Below, in pieces: positions 50,601 to 63,400 of a DNA stretch of 64,000 nucleotides (its first letter is position 1; every line of letters starts with the position of its first letter). The position numbers and the translations under genes were made by a program. The notes below the pieces were generated by a model. That model made no database searches and had not been told where the DNA came from. It saw nothing but the letters and a program-made list of their open reading frames with translations. The stretch comes from Wuchereria bancrofti (Eukaryota; Nematoda; Chromadorea; Rhabditida; Onchocercidae): NCBI GenBank assembly GCA_005281725.1, contig SSBO01000003.1, forward strand, positions 3,337,824-3,401,823. The letters are read 5' to 3'.

Positions 50601-51641
50601 AACTGATAAGTACTTAATTGCAAAGAAAAGATAAAAAGTTGGAATACCTCAAAAGTCATTCGAATATCCTCCCGCAGGAAATCTTCTTTTTTCTTATATT
50701 CAATATCTTTACGCCCTGCCAATTCATCCAGCTAAAAGTCTCACCATTTGAAGCAGTATTTTTTATTCCTCACTCACAGATCATCTATTTAAATAAAAGA
50801 ATTTCATTTTTTTTTCAAACAATATCAACGAATTTGTTTTTGCTTTAATATACATACGAACTTATATACAAACTTGATATACATAAGAAAATACACAAAC
50901 TTGTTTTTGCTTTAATAAAAGACTTTCTCTGTATTCATGCCGAAGCCTCATTATCATTTCTTGCATTATTTTTTCCTCATTCCTTTTCCAAGTTTGTAAT
51001 TTGACGTCATAGATCTGTTCCAAGCGCCTCCACAAATGTTCGGCTATAACTCGAACTTTGGCTAAGTTTGGCTGCTGAAATTACGAGAAAAGATGAAAAT
51101 CAACTAAAAATATCTATAATATTTAGCAAAAAACAGTTGAACAAGCAGGAATTCTTCAAACATATTTCACATCATATTTTATTCTGACGTAAATACTTCT
51201 AACATTAGCGTTGTTCCTTAGCTTCCGTTCCGTTGATGGTTGACTGATTGCACTTTTTGAACGATTTTCACCCCAACTTTGAACTATGGCATTCGCAATT
51301 AGTTGTTCCACTTCCTCATCGATACCCGTCTGTAACACTCATAACTTACAAAAAGAGATTGGAATGATGACAACAATATAAACAGTATTACATTTGTAGT
51401 CTTTGCCATTTAATGCGTGCTAATGAATAAAACGCTAGTAAATTGTTGATAAAATATATCAGAAATGTCAGGAAAAAAAATACGACATGACATCTAATAA
51501 CGATTTCAATACTTTCAATACATGTGACAGTTCTGAAAGTTGAATCTCAAAATTTTAGGACTATAAAATTGGGAAATGGCCGACCAATGATGCAAAATAA
51601 ATACTTACGGCACGTAATGCATCACGTACAAGATCACCCAT
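47648..51641 (-). CDS. Coiled-coil protein of 585 residues, function unknown
   Basis: Fifteen exons (minus): 51,641-51,609; 51,329-51,189; 51,074-50,901; 50,731-50,648; 50,573-50,467; 50,265-50,109; 50,033-49,905; 49,714-49,583; 49,200-49,072; 48,822-48,713; 48,637-48,538; 48,456-48,319; 48,202-48,095; 48,013-47,882; 47,731-47,648. Every phase joins. The N-terminus MGDLVRDALRATGIDEEVEQ precedes a short basic linker. From about residue 60 to 380 nearly every exon encodes charged heptad-like helix (HLWRRLEQIYDVKLQTW, NEDLENVRKEKEKLSE, LERQNATINSLKKQLKLLEE). The last third is Ser/Thr-rich with NRDLSHF-free, disordered-looking sequence and ends NTSSTPSDFGW. The architecture resembles centrosome/cilium scaffold proteins, but no family could be named; this is inference from composition only. 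Most exons are phase 0. Confidence 0.8.
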
Positions 51642-51644
51642 AGT

Positions 51645-51736
51645 AAGTTTCGTATGTCTTCACCAGTCTCGCATTTTATTGCTATTGATTAAGTTTCGTA
51701 TGTCTTCACCAGTCTCGCATTTTATTGCTATTGATT
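51645..51736. repeat. 46-bp tandem duplication just upstream of the coiled-coil gene start
   Basis: AAGTTTCGTATGTCTTCACC...TATTGATT begins at 51,645 and again at 51,691, two exact copies end to end. It abuts the ATG of the coiled-coil gene (51,641, minus strand), so it lies in its 5' UTR or core promoter. Confidence 0.85.
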
Positions 51737-51741
51737 TTACA

Positions 51742-52429
51742 TCTTTCTCTTTGCATGCAAAAATTCTGAAATCCATTGAAACTTCAAATTTTTCAAATTA
51801 AATAAATTTAGTTTTCTGCTAAGATTTGTTTAGAAAGAAAACGAATTTTATTAGTAGAAATTTATTCAAATTGAAAAACAGATCAACAATAGTACGAAGT
51901 TTCAAAAATTTATTTTTTCGAAAAAAAATATTTATCTAATAAAGGGTAGGTAAGTGAGTATGCAAATATAAAAAACAATTAAAAAAATAATTAAGTCATA
52001 ATTAATTTAGCAAATGAATGAAAAGCATAACATAAATGTAATAATTTGAAAATATCTAATAAATACGTGTAATAAAAGCACGTTGCAGAAAAGGAAATAG
52101 TATAAAAAGGCAAATGCACGTAAAAGAGCAAACGAACAAATGAATAAACATTAAATAAACAAAATAAAGTGTATCTAAGAAAACAAATACACAGTGCAAG
52201 CAACAAGGAGCTACGTAAGGTGTTGCATAATGGGATGACTGTTAAATTTTGATAGTGATACCCTGAGAAGCTATTCTGCGAGCAATATTTCGATAGTGAA
52301 GAGCAATATTTCGACGTACGCTTAATGAATAGGCGTACACGAGACGGATTAATGAGTAGCGTGTTCTATCAGTTAATCATATAGAAATTGCAAGTGGTAA
52401 TATTTGTAGTATGTAAGATATTCTTGCAG
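51742..52429. promoter_or_regulatory. Divergent intergenic region between the coiled-coil gene and PSMA3
   Basis: About 0.7 kb of AT-rich DNA with no gene. The right end TTCTTGCAG directly abuts the PSMA3 ATG at 52,430, which looks like a spliced-leader acceptor. GAGCAATATTTCGA occurs twice within 30 bases (about 52,279 and 52,301). No other element was recognised. Confidence 0.55.
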
Positions 52430-54895
52430 ATGAGTTCGATTGGCACTGGATACGATCTCGCTGCTGCAACATTCTCACCGGATGGACGTATTTTCCAGGG
52501 TACATCATTTTCTATTGTCATCATCTTTTCGTTTATAATATTATAGTGTTAAATTAATTATCACAATTAAAATGAAAAAAAAATAGTAGCAGTTTGAACA
52601 GAAATAATCATAATGAATTATCGAAATAAATTAATCTTTTTAATAACTATAATGTTTTAACTGGAACTAGATAATTTTGCTGATGATAGTCGTCCCATCG
52701 TAATGAATTAATTCTACTTAAAGTAACTGTAATAATTTATCGCAATAATAAGCATTTGTTCAGGAAAAACTGAGCTGAATTATCGTATCAGCACTTAACT
52801 TCAGATTTAAAGGATCTGTTGGTATTGAGGTTTCGTAATTGAAATCTAGAATACCTATTGAAGCTTTCACTTTTTTCTCTCTTTTCTTTGTTTAAGTGTA
52901 TTCTTTCTCAATCAGTTTTTTTTTTTTTTTTTTTCAGTTGAATATGCCCAAAAAGCCGTTGATAATGGTGGTACTATGATCGCTATACGAGGAAAGGATG
53001 GCGTTGTTACGGCAGCTGATAAGCTAATTACCTCAAAATTATATGTAGAAGTATTATTCTTTTCACTCAATTATCACTCATGTAGAAGTATTATTTAACT
53101 CACTTAAATTATTTTGTTATCACTCTTACTGGCATTGGACAGCAGCTTATTAGCATTGTAGAAAAAAAAACAAATTTTTACTCATCAAACCTAAATTTTT
53201 ACTGTGGTAGTTCCATATATGGTATTGCACTGCCGTTGTAAGTCTAAGAATATCCTGTCCATTACTACTGTAACACACGAAAGTGTGTTACAATTAAAAT
53301 TTTTTTAATGACTTTGTGCAGGTGAATGTAATTTCTATTTTGGTTAGCAGCAAACCCTTAACATTATTTTAGAATGCAAACCCAAGAATGGCAAATGCAG
53401 GCGAATACATCGGTTGTGCAATGGCAGGCATATATCCAGATTGTAGAGCACTTTTAGATTATGCAGTAAGTGAGGCACTCAATTACCTGAAAGAGTATCG
53501 AGCACCAATTCCCATCAAAAAGCTGGCAAATCAGGTAGATTTATTCTTTTTATTTTTACAAAGTACAGCATTGCTGGAACATATTTATAAAGATCATTAG
53601 TTTAAACTGAAAAACATTAAGATCCATTTTGCCCCTGTAGACATTTACATTTCAAATTTTGGGTACTATTTGATACGTTGTCAGAAAGCTTTTCAGGCTA
53701 TTCGTAGTATTCGAATAGCTTATCCATTGAACATTTTCATGTTTTGTTTTCCGTTGCAGAATTAAAAATTTACTTTACGGATGGGTTGAAATACGCAAAC
53801 AAAAACAGAAATTTTGTCCTTTCCTCATTTTATTTTCTTTCCAGTAAGCTTATGTTCAGTAGTATTCTTATAAAATTGCTTTCATTTTTATGTAATCTAA
53901 ACGGATTTTCAGTTAGCCGAATATGTTCATGTATATACGCTTGGTATTAGTAGGCCTTTTGGGGCTTCAATATTCTTGACTGCTTGGGATAAAAAGGCAG
54001 GTGTTTCATTTTTTAATTGAAAAATGAGAGTGTTCTTGATGCTGTTTACGCAAAACTCAGTACTGCTGGAAATTGCTAGGAAAAAGTGAATTGCTAGTAA
54101 TTTAAAGTGCACTACTAGCAATTATGCTAGCAATTAGAATTTAATGCAAAATAGTAGAAAGTTGAATTTTTCAGAATGGTTCTCAATTATTCTTGTTGGA
54201 GCCTTCAGGTCTATGTTATGAGTACAAGGCATGGGCAATTGGTAAGCATCGTCAGGCAGCTAAAACAGAAATCGAGAAACTGAAATTTGAAGATATTCCG
54301 ATGCAACAGTTGGTTAATGGTACGTACAGTTTTTTATTGAATTTCTACAGCAAGTTTAGATCTACTTATTTTGACAAAGTTTGTAAAACTTAATGGATTA
54401 ATCTTTCTTTTGTTTCAGAAGCGGCACGAATAATTTTGATGGTGCGAGACGAAGCAAAAGACAAGAATTTACAGGTGGAAATGGGTTGGGTAGGCGAAAT
54501 TACTGGTGGAAAACATGAGATTGTTCCAAAAGATGTTGGTTTTGTTTTGCTAAATATTTCCGAAAAAAATTTTTCGTCATTAACTTCTCTAATTACTTTT
54601 TCTAAGTTTTAAGCACTTGCATGCGAAAGGCTAGATTTTTCAACTTTAATTTAGTTAATTGATGCTGAATAAAAATCTTTACCACTGTTTAATAATCCGA
54701 CTTTTTAATTTTTTCATTATCACTCAGTCACTTATGGTGATGTATCAGCTTATTTAAGCCGGAATAGAAAAGTTATTCATTGTATATCCCGTACTATTCT
54801 AGTTTGTTACCACTGATCATTGTTGATTTTAGATAGTAAAAGAAGCCGAAGCTTGGGCTAAAACGAAGTTAGAAGAAGATGATATGGATGATTGA
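52430..54895 (+). CDS. PSMA3 (pas-7): 20S proteasome subunit alpha type 3
   Basis: Exons: 52,430-52,499; 52,938-53,050; 53,373-53,534; 53,913-54,002; 54,175-54,319; 54,419-54,534; 54,833-54,895 (252 aa; human 255). It is one of the seven alpha subunits forming the outer rings of the 20S core in cytosol and nucleus. The N-terminus [20 protein letters not shown] is the alpha-3/alpha-7 signature, followed by [71 protein letters not shown], with an acidic tail (KLEEDDMDD). The exon 4 donor was set at GGT|GTTTCA because this keeps the next exon ([12 protein letters not shown]) in frame; the stronger-looking CAG|GTGTTT two bases earlier would break it. The start directly follows a TTGCAG acceptor. 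Confidence 0.94.
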
Positions 54896-55053
54896 TTTTT
54901 CATTTCTTTTGCTTTGTTCTAGTTGTTATCCCATAAATTTAAATAAATAATGGCTATATACCGTGTGAATGAAATTGTATGCTTGGTTTTAAACAAACGG
55001 GATTTTAATGTTTCTTTGATTCGTCCAAGGATAAACTAGACAAATATGTAGAA
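54896..55053 (+). promoter_or_regulatory. Short intercistronic region, candidate operon junction
   Basis: 158 bases separate the PSMA3 stop from the NLE1 ATG. AATAAA at 54,942-54,947 would serve as the upstream poly-A signal. About 90 bases later a TTTCTTTGATTCGTCCAAG stretch could act as a trans-splice acceptor for NLE1. Spacing and order match nematode operons (about 100 nt between poly-A site and downstream acceptor); this is inference only. Confidence 0.45.
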
Positions 55054-56229
55054 GTGAATGCAGAGGGAGATCAAGATACCAAAAAGAAAATGAGCGGAAA
55101 AATAAAATCTGCAGATTTAGCCGTTGGTTTTTCAGTAATGGAAATTCATAATTCCGTTGGCGAGAGTGATCGCAGTGTCAGTGTGCGAATTTTCTCAGAG
55201 GATGAACAGGAACTCAGTGAAGCTGCGATTGTGCTCCCTCTCTCCATAACTCCCGCACAACTGCAGGTGATTTAACTTTTCAGAAAAGAACTTGAAAATC
55301 AACTACATCTAATCTTTGGCTTTTGAGACAGGAATAAGGATCAAATCACATGTATGTTTTGTCATAGATTTTGTGCAATCAACTGTTGGACAGCTCAGAT
55401 GATCCAATTCCGATAACATTTCGGACGAGAGATGGCATTTTGATCAAAGATTCTTTGAAGAGCTCAATACCGCAACAAAAGATTGACGTAGAAAAGGTTC
55501 CTTGTTATAGAACTTTCATAGGAGATTCTGCTCAAATACTTATAGACTTCTAAAAATGACTTTTTTATATTGATCGAATTTTTTCAAGGGTTATTTTTGG
55601 GAGAAATCGTTTGTGTATTATCTAACATTATCTCCCTGAAGGACATCAATAATAAAGATGTTCTGGAATTGAATAAATCCAAGATAGAGACCAAGCAAAT
55701 AAAACAAGTAGCATTTCATTTCTTAAAAGTAATGTTTGGTGTAAATTTCAGAGCATTGAATTGCTGTATTATCCAGAAGCTGTATTCCGTGTGAGACCAG
55801 TGACCCGATGTACCTCCTCACTTCCTGGGCATGGTGAGCCGGTGATTAGTGTGCAATTTAGCCCAAATGGAAGGTTCTTGCTGAAATTTTTCTTTCCATC
55901 TCGGCGATGCTTTAATGGATTATGCTATATATCAATTTTTTAGTCTGCATTATGCAGTTTCTATGGTTTTTCAGGGAGCTTGCTAGCGGGTCCGGTGATG
56001 CAACTGTACGCTTCTGGGATTTGAATACAGAAACACCGTTGCATACTGTCAAAGGGCATACAAATTGGGTACTATGTATCGCTTGGTCACCAGATGGTAA
56101 GAAGCTTGCTTCGGCTTGCAAAAATGGACACGTATGTCTTTCAAAAATACGCTTTAATAAACTTTTGTCTCTAGAGTTCCAGCATTCCTGACGTTTATTA
56201 TCTCTTTCTTTCTTTTTATTTCTCTCCTT

Positions 56230-56273
<44 letters not shown>

Positions 56274-58428
56274 ATATAAGGAAAAATGTTGTTAAGATAT
56301 GTTTGTGGGATCCAAAAACCGGGATGCAGATTGGCAAAAAAATGATCAGTCACAAACAGTGGATAAATCAGCTTGTCTGGGAACCCTATCATAGAAATCC
56401 ACATTGCAGGTGATTATGATATATGTGTTTCGCAGATTTTCAGGGAATAAAAATTTGATTTTCGAGAAGTTCCTGATTCTTTATTCATTCCTAATTTTGT
56501 CCTTTTTAAGATTCATATTATTTTAAAGACATTTGGCAAGTGCTGGAAAAGACGGTGAGGTCAGGATTTGGGATACCGTAAAATGTGAAATGGTTCGATG
56601 TTTGACGGGACATACAGCATCGGTAACATGTGTGAAATGGGGTGGACAAGGACTTATTTATACTGGTTCCCAGGTAAGTGTCAAAAGGATAAAGAATATT
56701 TAGTGAGGAATTATTACTGAAGTAATTTACAAGATCATAAAGAGTTGTTTTCTTGTTCACTTGTATTTCATAAATTTTTACTTCGTTATCACTATAAAAT
56801 TTTATTCATAAACATACTGAATTATTTTTTATTGAAATCAGTCCATTCCAGGACCGTACAATTAAAGTATGGCGCGCAGAGGATGGCATCTTGTGTCGAA
56901 CTTTAGTTGGTCATGCCCACTGGGTCAATACTTTGGCTTTAAATGTGGAATACGCTTTACGTACAAGTTTTTATAATGCTTTGGAACAATCTACGGTGTT
57001 AGATGATGATATGGTTGGTAAAAAAAAATAGTATTATGTAGTTTTTATTGCAGAAGAAATCTATTTTTTTACTAATTCCGTTTTTAAAATAAGGGCTGTT
57101 AATTGTCTTCAGATTTCAAAGGATAGAAATCACAAAAGGTGATGGTTGTTACTAATATTATAGATCTTAATTTTGAGTCAAGCCATTCTGGCATGGTTGA
57201 GCAGAGGATCAGTGAAGTGGGATGTTTGAATAAAAATCATATTCACTGATTTCTTCTAGGCAACGCGTCAAAAAGATGCTTTACATCGGTATGAGAAGGC
57301 TAAAAGCACGTGTGGTGAATTACTAGTTTCTGGATCTGATGATTTTACGTTGTTTTTCTGGAAGCCAACGGATGAAAAGAAACCTCGTACGCGTATGACT
57401 GGCCATCAGCAGCTCGTGAATCAGGTGAAATTAATACAATAAACCTGAAAGGAATTAGGAAAGCTGAGAATTGAGAATAGATGAAGGAAGTGTTAGGATG
57501 GGAAAAAAAGAGCAAAAAGAATAGCTCATTCAGATGAGAAAAGTAGTTCATTATCTTATAATTAGCACCAAAAATTCATCAAAAGTCAGAAATATGTGAT
57601 CATCAACTCAGCGCAACTTTTATTTTTGTTCGTAGAGATCTTCTTACTATCTCAAAGTGCAAAAGCTCTTTTTTCAGGTAATGTTTTCTCCAAATGCACG
57701 ATATATTGCATCAGCATCATTTGATAAATCAATCAAACTATGGTGTGGACGAACAGGAACTTTTCTTGATACATTGCGAGGACATGTTCAAGCAGTTTAT
57801 CAAATAGCCTGGTCGGCTGACAGTCGATTGCTGGTTTCCGGTTCAGCAGATTCAACGTTGAAAGTATGTTAATGACTCACTTCGGTGTAAGTTTCATAAG
57901 TCTCACCTGTATATCACCCATTACCGTGGATGCTGTACAATAAGCCTTTCCAGTGGAATTTATCACTGTTTACACCTTCAAGCATGCCTATGAAAATCAT
58001 AAGAAGTTCACATCGAGAACAGGAGCTAAAAAGTTGGTTATAATATTTGGTTAAAATAAATATAATAAAAACTAAGTTCTCTGTGAGTATTGAGGTTAAC
58101 ATTTCATTAATTTTAACAGTTTTTAATGATGTTTCGTGTCATTACTGTTTAGGATAGAGTATTTTTTATAGTTTCTATTTCCGATTGCACTGTCGTTATG
58201 AATCGGATCTAATAAACTATATACATTACAATAGATGGTCAGTAACAAAGCAAAAACAAAAAGGAATGCGACATTTTAGCTGTTCAGGTATGGGACATGC
58301 ATAAGCGTGGTCTCTGTATGGATCTTCCGGGACATGGTGATGAAGTTTATGCCGTAGATTGGAGTCCAGATGGTACTCGAGTAGCTAGCGGTGGAAAAGA
58401 TAAATTGTTGAAATTGTGGCGTCAATAA
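55054..58428 (+). CDS. NLE1: Notchless protein (NLE1/Rsa4), WD40 ribosome-assembly factor
   Basis: Exons: 55,054-55,266; 55,368-55,496; 55,752-55,873; 55,975-56,131; 56,297-56,409; 56,529-56,673; 56,852-57,013; 57,260-57,424; 57,678-57,863; 58,288-58,428 (510 aa; human 485). The family protein binds pre-60S particles through its N-terminal ubiquitin-like NLE domain, which the AAA ATPase Rea1/midasin pulls on to release it in the nucleolus. Visible: NLE domain (about residues 30-130, ending in FRVRPVTRCTSSLPGHGEP), then eight WD40 repeats, including ASGSGDATVRFWDLNTETPL, SQDRTIKVWRAEDGILCRTL, LVSGSDDFTLFFWKP, ASASFDKSIKLWCGRTG and the C-terminal ASGGKDKLLKLWRQ. ATG 55,054 follows an in-frame TGA; a second Met (55,090, MSGK) is also possible. 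AATAAA lies at 58,435. Confidence 0.95.
56226..56276. repeat. CT/AT compound microsatellite in an NLE1 intron
   Basis: A (TC)n run followed by (TA)n between exons 4 and 5 of NLE1. It occupies about 50 bases and ends about 20 bases before the exon 5 acceptor. Its length is probably variable. Confidence 0.85.
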
Positions 58429-58762
58429 TGGAGCAATAAAATAATTACATATATTTGTCTTCTTCACATCAAAAACACATTTGCTCATCTAAACTTTTTA
58501 AATTTTCATATAAATACAGTAAACTATTTACATGGAAAAGGGAAGTTTCGAAATTTTACTTTTTCATTAAACGACATGACCAGTTTAATAGTAAATTCAA
58601 TTAACGAGGAGAGATCTATTTTAATTTGAAGGAAATTTTACGACATCAATCAAAAGTTTCCATATTTTAGGTTAGTATGTGGGTTATTGTTTAGTTAGAT
58701 GAAACATATGCTATTACAGAACAATTTTAGAATTTTATTTTTTCTTGAGATTTCAATCTGAT

Positions 58763-60411
58763 TCAGCATAAAAGATATTTTTTGAGTGGTTGTGAAAATA
58801 TGATTCTTTTGGTGTTCATGTTATACTCATATAAATTATGCGAGTCTAAAAAATAATATGTGTTAAATTGTCCCGTTGGGAATGGTATACCGGTTCGAAA
58901 ATCTTCAGGTAAATTTGGATAGTATCTTTCCAGATCATTAATTGATGTTACCCTGTTGTGTTTCAATTCGTACGCCGCTAGTACATTTCCCTGAAAGTAC
59001 TTTGAAATATAAGTCAAAGAAATACCGAATTAAAAATAGGTAATCAATAATCATTAAAATTTTTCCTATATGGAAGATTGAAATTCTGCAATTTGTTTTT
59101 AGATTCCAAGTTGAAATAAGTCAGTGCTACCTTATTCTGTTCCTTTCACATTTTCGGCTGATAGTTATGACATCTCTAATAATCTAACAATTACTCTTTC
59201 AAAATATCAATTTATAACTTACCGAAACAAGTATAGCACTTTCGTTCTTAATGGGGAATGCAGCTTGTGGAAAGAACAGGACACGACTTGGAAGCATTTT
59301 TGGCCATCCTTTTATTAAACTGAAAGAAAGAAGTTTCTCTTTGTGGATCGTTCAATCTGATTAAATTTATATTATCATTAATATTTCATGTTTCTCGAAT
59401 ATTTTGAGCGTTTTTTAAGGAATTACGTAAAGGTGTTTTTATCTTTATAAAATGCAAAAACATTTCGATCCGCTATCAGATAAGTTTGATGTTTCGTCGA
59501 GACAGATGCATTAACATAATGTGGTCCATCATGAAATATCTGAAAATCAGTCAGAAAGGTATATCTATATATAGATCATTTCTTATAAAGTGATAACAAT
59601 ATTTCATGTTTATCAGTTTAAATTTGTAATGCCTTTTTCGATTAGCATAAAACTAACCTTACTAATATGAGTTACCATTTCGGGTTTTCGATTCTTAAAA
59701 ATCCATACTTTATCATTCGAAAATAAGTATAACTTACCAAATGCTATAAATAAACTGAATTATTAAAGAAAGGAGACGGAGAAATGAATGATTCATATGT
59801 AAATTTTATTGGTTTCTTCTGGGCAATGACTAAAAAATTGTTTAAAGTTATACCATCAAAGTGTGATAAATCAACGTAGCTACCGGTATAACACGAATCC
59901 TCTAGACAGCAATAAAATGACATTGATAATATCAACTTCTGCTTCACTTATCAGAAGGACTTTTCGAGAAAAACTAATCCCTTTAAAAAAAAAAAGTAAA
60001 AAGTGAAATGATTTCTTCCATTTTAAAACTTCCTCATCTAACTTGTGGCATACTTTGTTCTTAAAAAGTTAAAAAGTTTTTAATTCCTAAAATATCTTCT
60101 TCATTACACTTTAATATTATCCATTATTGCAATCCGATATGATTATCTCTACATTATTAAACTTATAGAAATTAAGAAATATTATTGCTGTGCAAAAAAA
60201 TTCCGATTTCTTTACCTTCAGTAGCTGAATCAATTTTTTTCGGACAATTATAATTTTGAAATGTGACAAAAGCTGTGACACTTTTTTGAACATTATCATG
60301 ATAATCTTTCATATCATATTGTTTTTTCAATTTGGAAAGAATTGTAGGAGAAATGCGTGCTTCTGCTATATAATAAATAATAATGATAAATTGTAACAGT
60401 TGAACGAACAT
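58763..60411 (-). CDS. Small secreted hemopexin-repeat protein
   Basis: Exons (minus): 60,411-60,216; 59,946-59,854; 59,743-59,658; 59,539-59,427; 59,319-59,223; 58,990-58,763. The phases join to give 270 aa. A signal peptide is visible (MFVQLLQFIIIIYYIAEARI). From about residue 85 there are four hemopexin-like blade units: HFDAFGKLYLFSNDKVWIFK, YVNASVSTKHQTYLIADRNV, LIKGWPKMLPSR followed by QAAFPIKNESAILVSGNVLA, and FPTGQFNTYYFLDSHNLYEY. The last residue is Cys, which in hemopexin domains pairs with a Cys before the first blade (candidate: EDSCYTG). No zinc-protease HExxH motif, so it is not a matrix metalloproteinase. Role unknown; such domains bind extracellular matrix proteins or haem. 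The exon 2/3 boundary is the least certain (donor at GATG|GTATAA). Confidence 0.72.
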
Positions 60412-63400
60412 CTGGAAAAATAACTAATTTTCTGATGCGAAATATAATAGTAACTGGGAGATGACAATTTCAATTTTATCCATTTATTATTAATCATCCA
60501 ATTATATAATCGGATTAGACTAATATTAATTATAATTTACAATATAGTTTACAAATATCCAAAACAATCATTTGTCTTTTGTTCTATTGCTTGTCAAAAA
60601 AGCTTATTTTAAAATATTTCAATGATGATACAAAATCGGTACAAAATTAAAATTTAGAAGATTTTTTTCTTTGAAATTATTTGGAAAATCATTATTAACA
60701 AATTTTTCATACTTGATTTTGCATCGAAATAGGAATAATATACGAAGAAAAAAAACACCCTTTATAAAATATAATCTAAAATCAGAAATGAATAAATCCA
60801 TTTGATGCTTTAATCAAATGGGTCAATAGACATAAAATAACATAGATGATGTTAATTCGAAATTAAAAAGTTAATTGAGAAAGAGAAAAAAGAGGCAGCA
60901 GTTGCTTTATATTGTTGAAAATGAATGGCGCAAGAAATACCACAGCAACAAAAACGAAAACGATGTTAGTTTTGAAAAAGTCAAGCAAAACTTGTTTTCA
61001 TCTATCACTGATATTTGTTGTATCATTTCAAATAATTCCATATATTTTTTTTGAAAAAGATAATGTGAAAATATAGGATTGTCAAACATTTTTGTGGTTA
61101 TTCAGTCTTTTTCCCTTGAAAATTTGCGCTTTTTATGTGCTCGTTGCTATTGTTGACCGAAAATTTTTCATTTTTTTTTTTTCTTTTTTCTAATTCTCAT
61201 CACTGAAATGACATAGAATTGTTGAGATTACTTTATTGAAACTTTTTTTTATAAAGATTTTTAGTACAAATAATATTTTTATTGTAAAACCCATTCAGCT
61301 AACAGGGTAACATTAAACGAAAAGTTAACAATCTTCTAAAATTAATTTTAATGACGATGATAGCTGTGATGGTGAAATGAAATCATACATATCTTCGCTT
61401 CTTGTCTGCGAGCAAGATCGACCCAGATATCGTTTATTTTCTTTTCAAATATGAATCGAGACAATATACAGTTGAATAATCGAAACAGAGGAGGAATGAA
61501 CGGTACTATTGAGTAGCAGGATGAGAAGACTGCCACCGACCGTTTCTTTTTTTTATCAATTAATTAGAGAAGATTTTTAAAGATGTAGAAAGTGGCCTTG
61601 GCTTAGCAGATTAACATTTACAATGAAGACAGATGTACATTTACTATTTGAGGTTTAGATAAAGGATTCATTGTTTCAAAAATGGGAAATAACAAAGGAA
61701 TAACGAATTGGTTTACAGTGATGAATCATTTGAAATATTCTAAACATTTAGTGTGTAATAAATATTTTTTCGATTTTCTGACAATCCATGCCGAAAGAGC
61801 ATGTCAATAAATGAATTGGAGTAAACTAGGAGTGATACACCACAGAAGAGAAATTTACTGTTCGATTTTTGTGAAAAATTTTTGAAATTAGACATTGAGG
61901 AAGATGAAATGGTTCGCCTCTGACTGGTTCTGTTTACATTATCATTTTATCAATATTGCATAAATTTAATCAAACTTAATTTCTTTTTCCAGCACTAAAG
62001 TTAATATTTTTACCAAAGTTCTTAACGATTACTTCTATAAGACATCATAAGTACAATAACAAATAACAGCTAATTGTGACATGGATACTGGAAATTTATA
62101 CCATAAACTATTTTATGCATATTGATCAGTCAGAATCAGATTCAAACTACAACATGGCATGATATGCTGATAGAGATGTGTGAAGTACTGAATGAAATCA
62201 ACAAACTGGAACAGATACCCAACAATAAATACTTAAATTCATCTCTAAATTTTACTTTATATATATATAAACGATAACCATGAATTCTATATGTTAGATT
62301 TGTTAAGTAAATTTGTTTCTTTAAGTATTAAAGTATCCTTAGTCGTGCTGCTAGCATATGATACATTTGCATTATGATCAAAGAATACCGATGGTAAGTA
62401 GTGAGCAATTTAGTGCTCCAAATGAATATTTTCGTCACATTAAGACAGAAAAATCTTTTTTTGAAGGAGAAGAGATTTTACAGAAACTGTAGACAAGGAT
62501 ACGGAATAACAAACTACGCTGATATAAGAAGTCTTTAATTGGAACAGAATCACAAATTTATACAATTATCACGATTATGAACTTTACATACCGAGCAATT
62601 CTTGCAAAAATTGAACACTTGATAATTATTCTGTTTCCTCATTATTCAAATGAAGATGAACTTACCCTATCTTCTGAACAATTTCCATAACGAAGTTCGT
62701 TAATTTAATTTTGAAATAAATTGCAGACTTACCAAAATTAAATGCTCAGTTTTAATCTTAAGAAGCTACCTGCATTTAATTTGCATGCGTAATTTGATAT
62801 CAGATATGCTAAAGTACTTAAAGATAAATCATTTAAATCGATAATTGGTATTTTATTAGATGTGCAATCGTAACCTAATGTGTGATAATTCGAGAATATA
62901 ACATCACATTCTAATCACTTCATATTTCATACACAATAAACTGAGATATACTTGCTCACTCAATTGAGCAAACGTCATGTAAAATATGCAAAAAATTAAG
63001 TGAACAATCATTTGTATTACTTCCTATAAAAGCTTTTTCAAAACTTAAAACAATTAAAAAGAAAGCAAGAAAAGTAAATGCATTATTTGCAATCTTATTG
63101 CAATATCTTCACGGATAATACCATGCATAGCAGCACATGAAACAGTAACATTTATGAACTGCGTAATTTATAAAAATAATTTTAAAAATATCGTTTTTAA
63201 TGAAAATCCGAAAAAAAAATACCATTATTAAGATGAAAAAATTCCACTCGCTTTATTAAATTTGTTTGATCATTTCGATAGTTAATGTGTCATTCCATAT
63301 TCCGGATCACTAAAATATCTGTATGATATCGTAACGACATGGAAACTTTCTGTTTGGAACAAATAACGAAAAAGCAAAGGAGAACAAAGAGTAGAGAGTA

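Noticed and set aside
53998..54005. CAG|GTGTTT donor for PSMA3 exon 4
   Set aside because: It has better consensus, but using it shifts exon 5 out of frame and truncates a conserved protein; the site two bases on keeps the frame.
61348..61536. Possible terminal exon on the minus strand
   Set aside because: It is readable but has no convincing acceptor, partner exon or recognised family, so it is not called as a gene.
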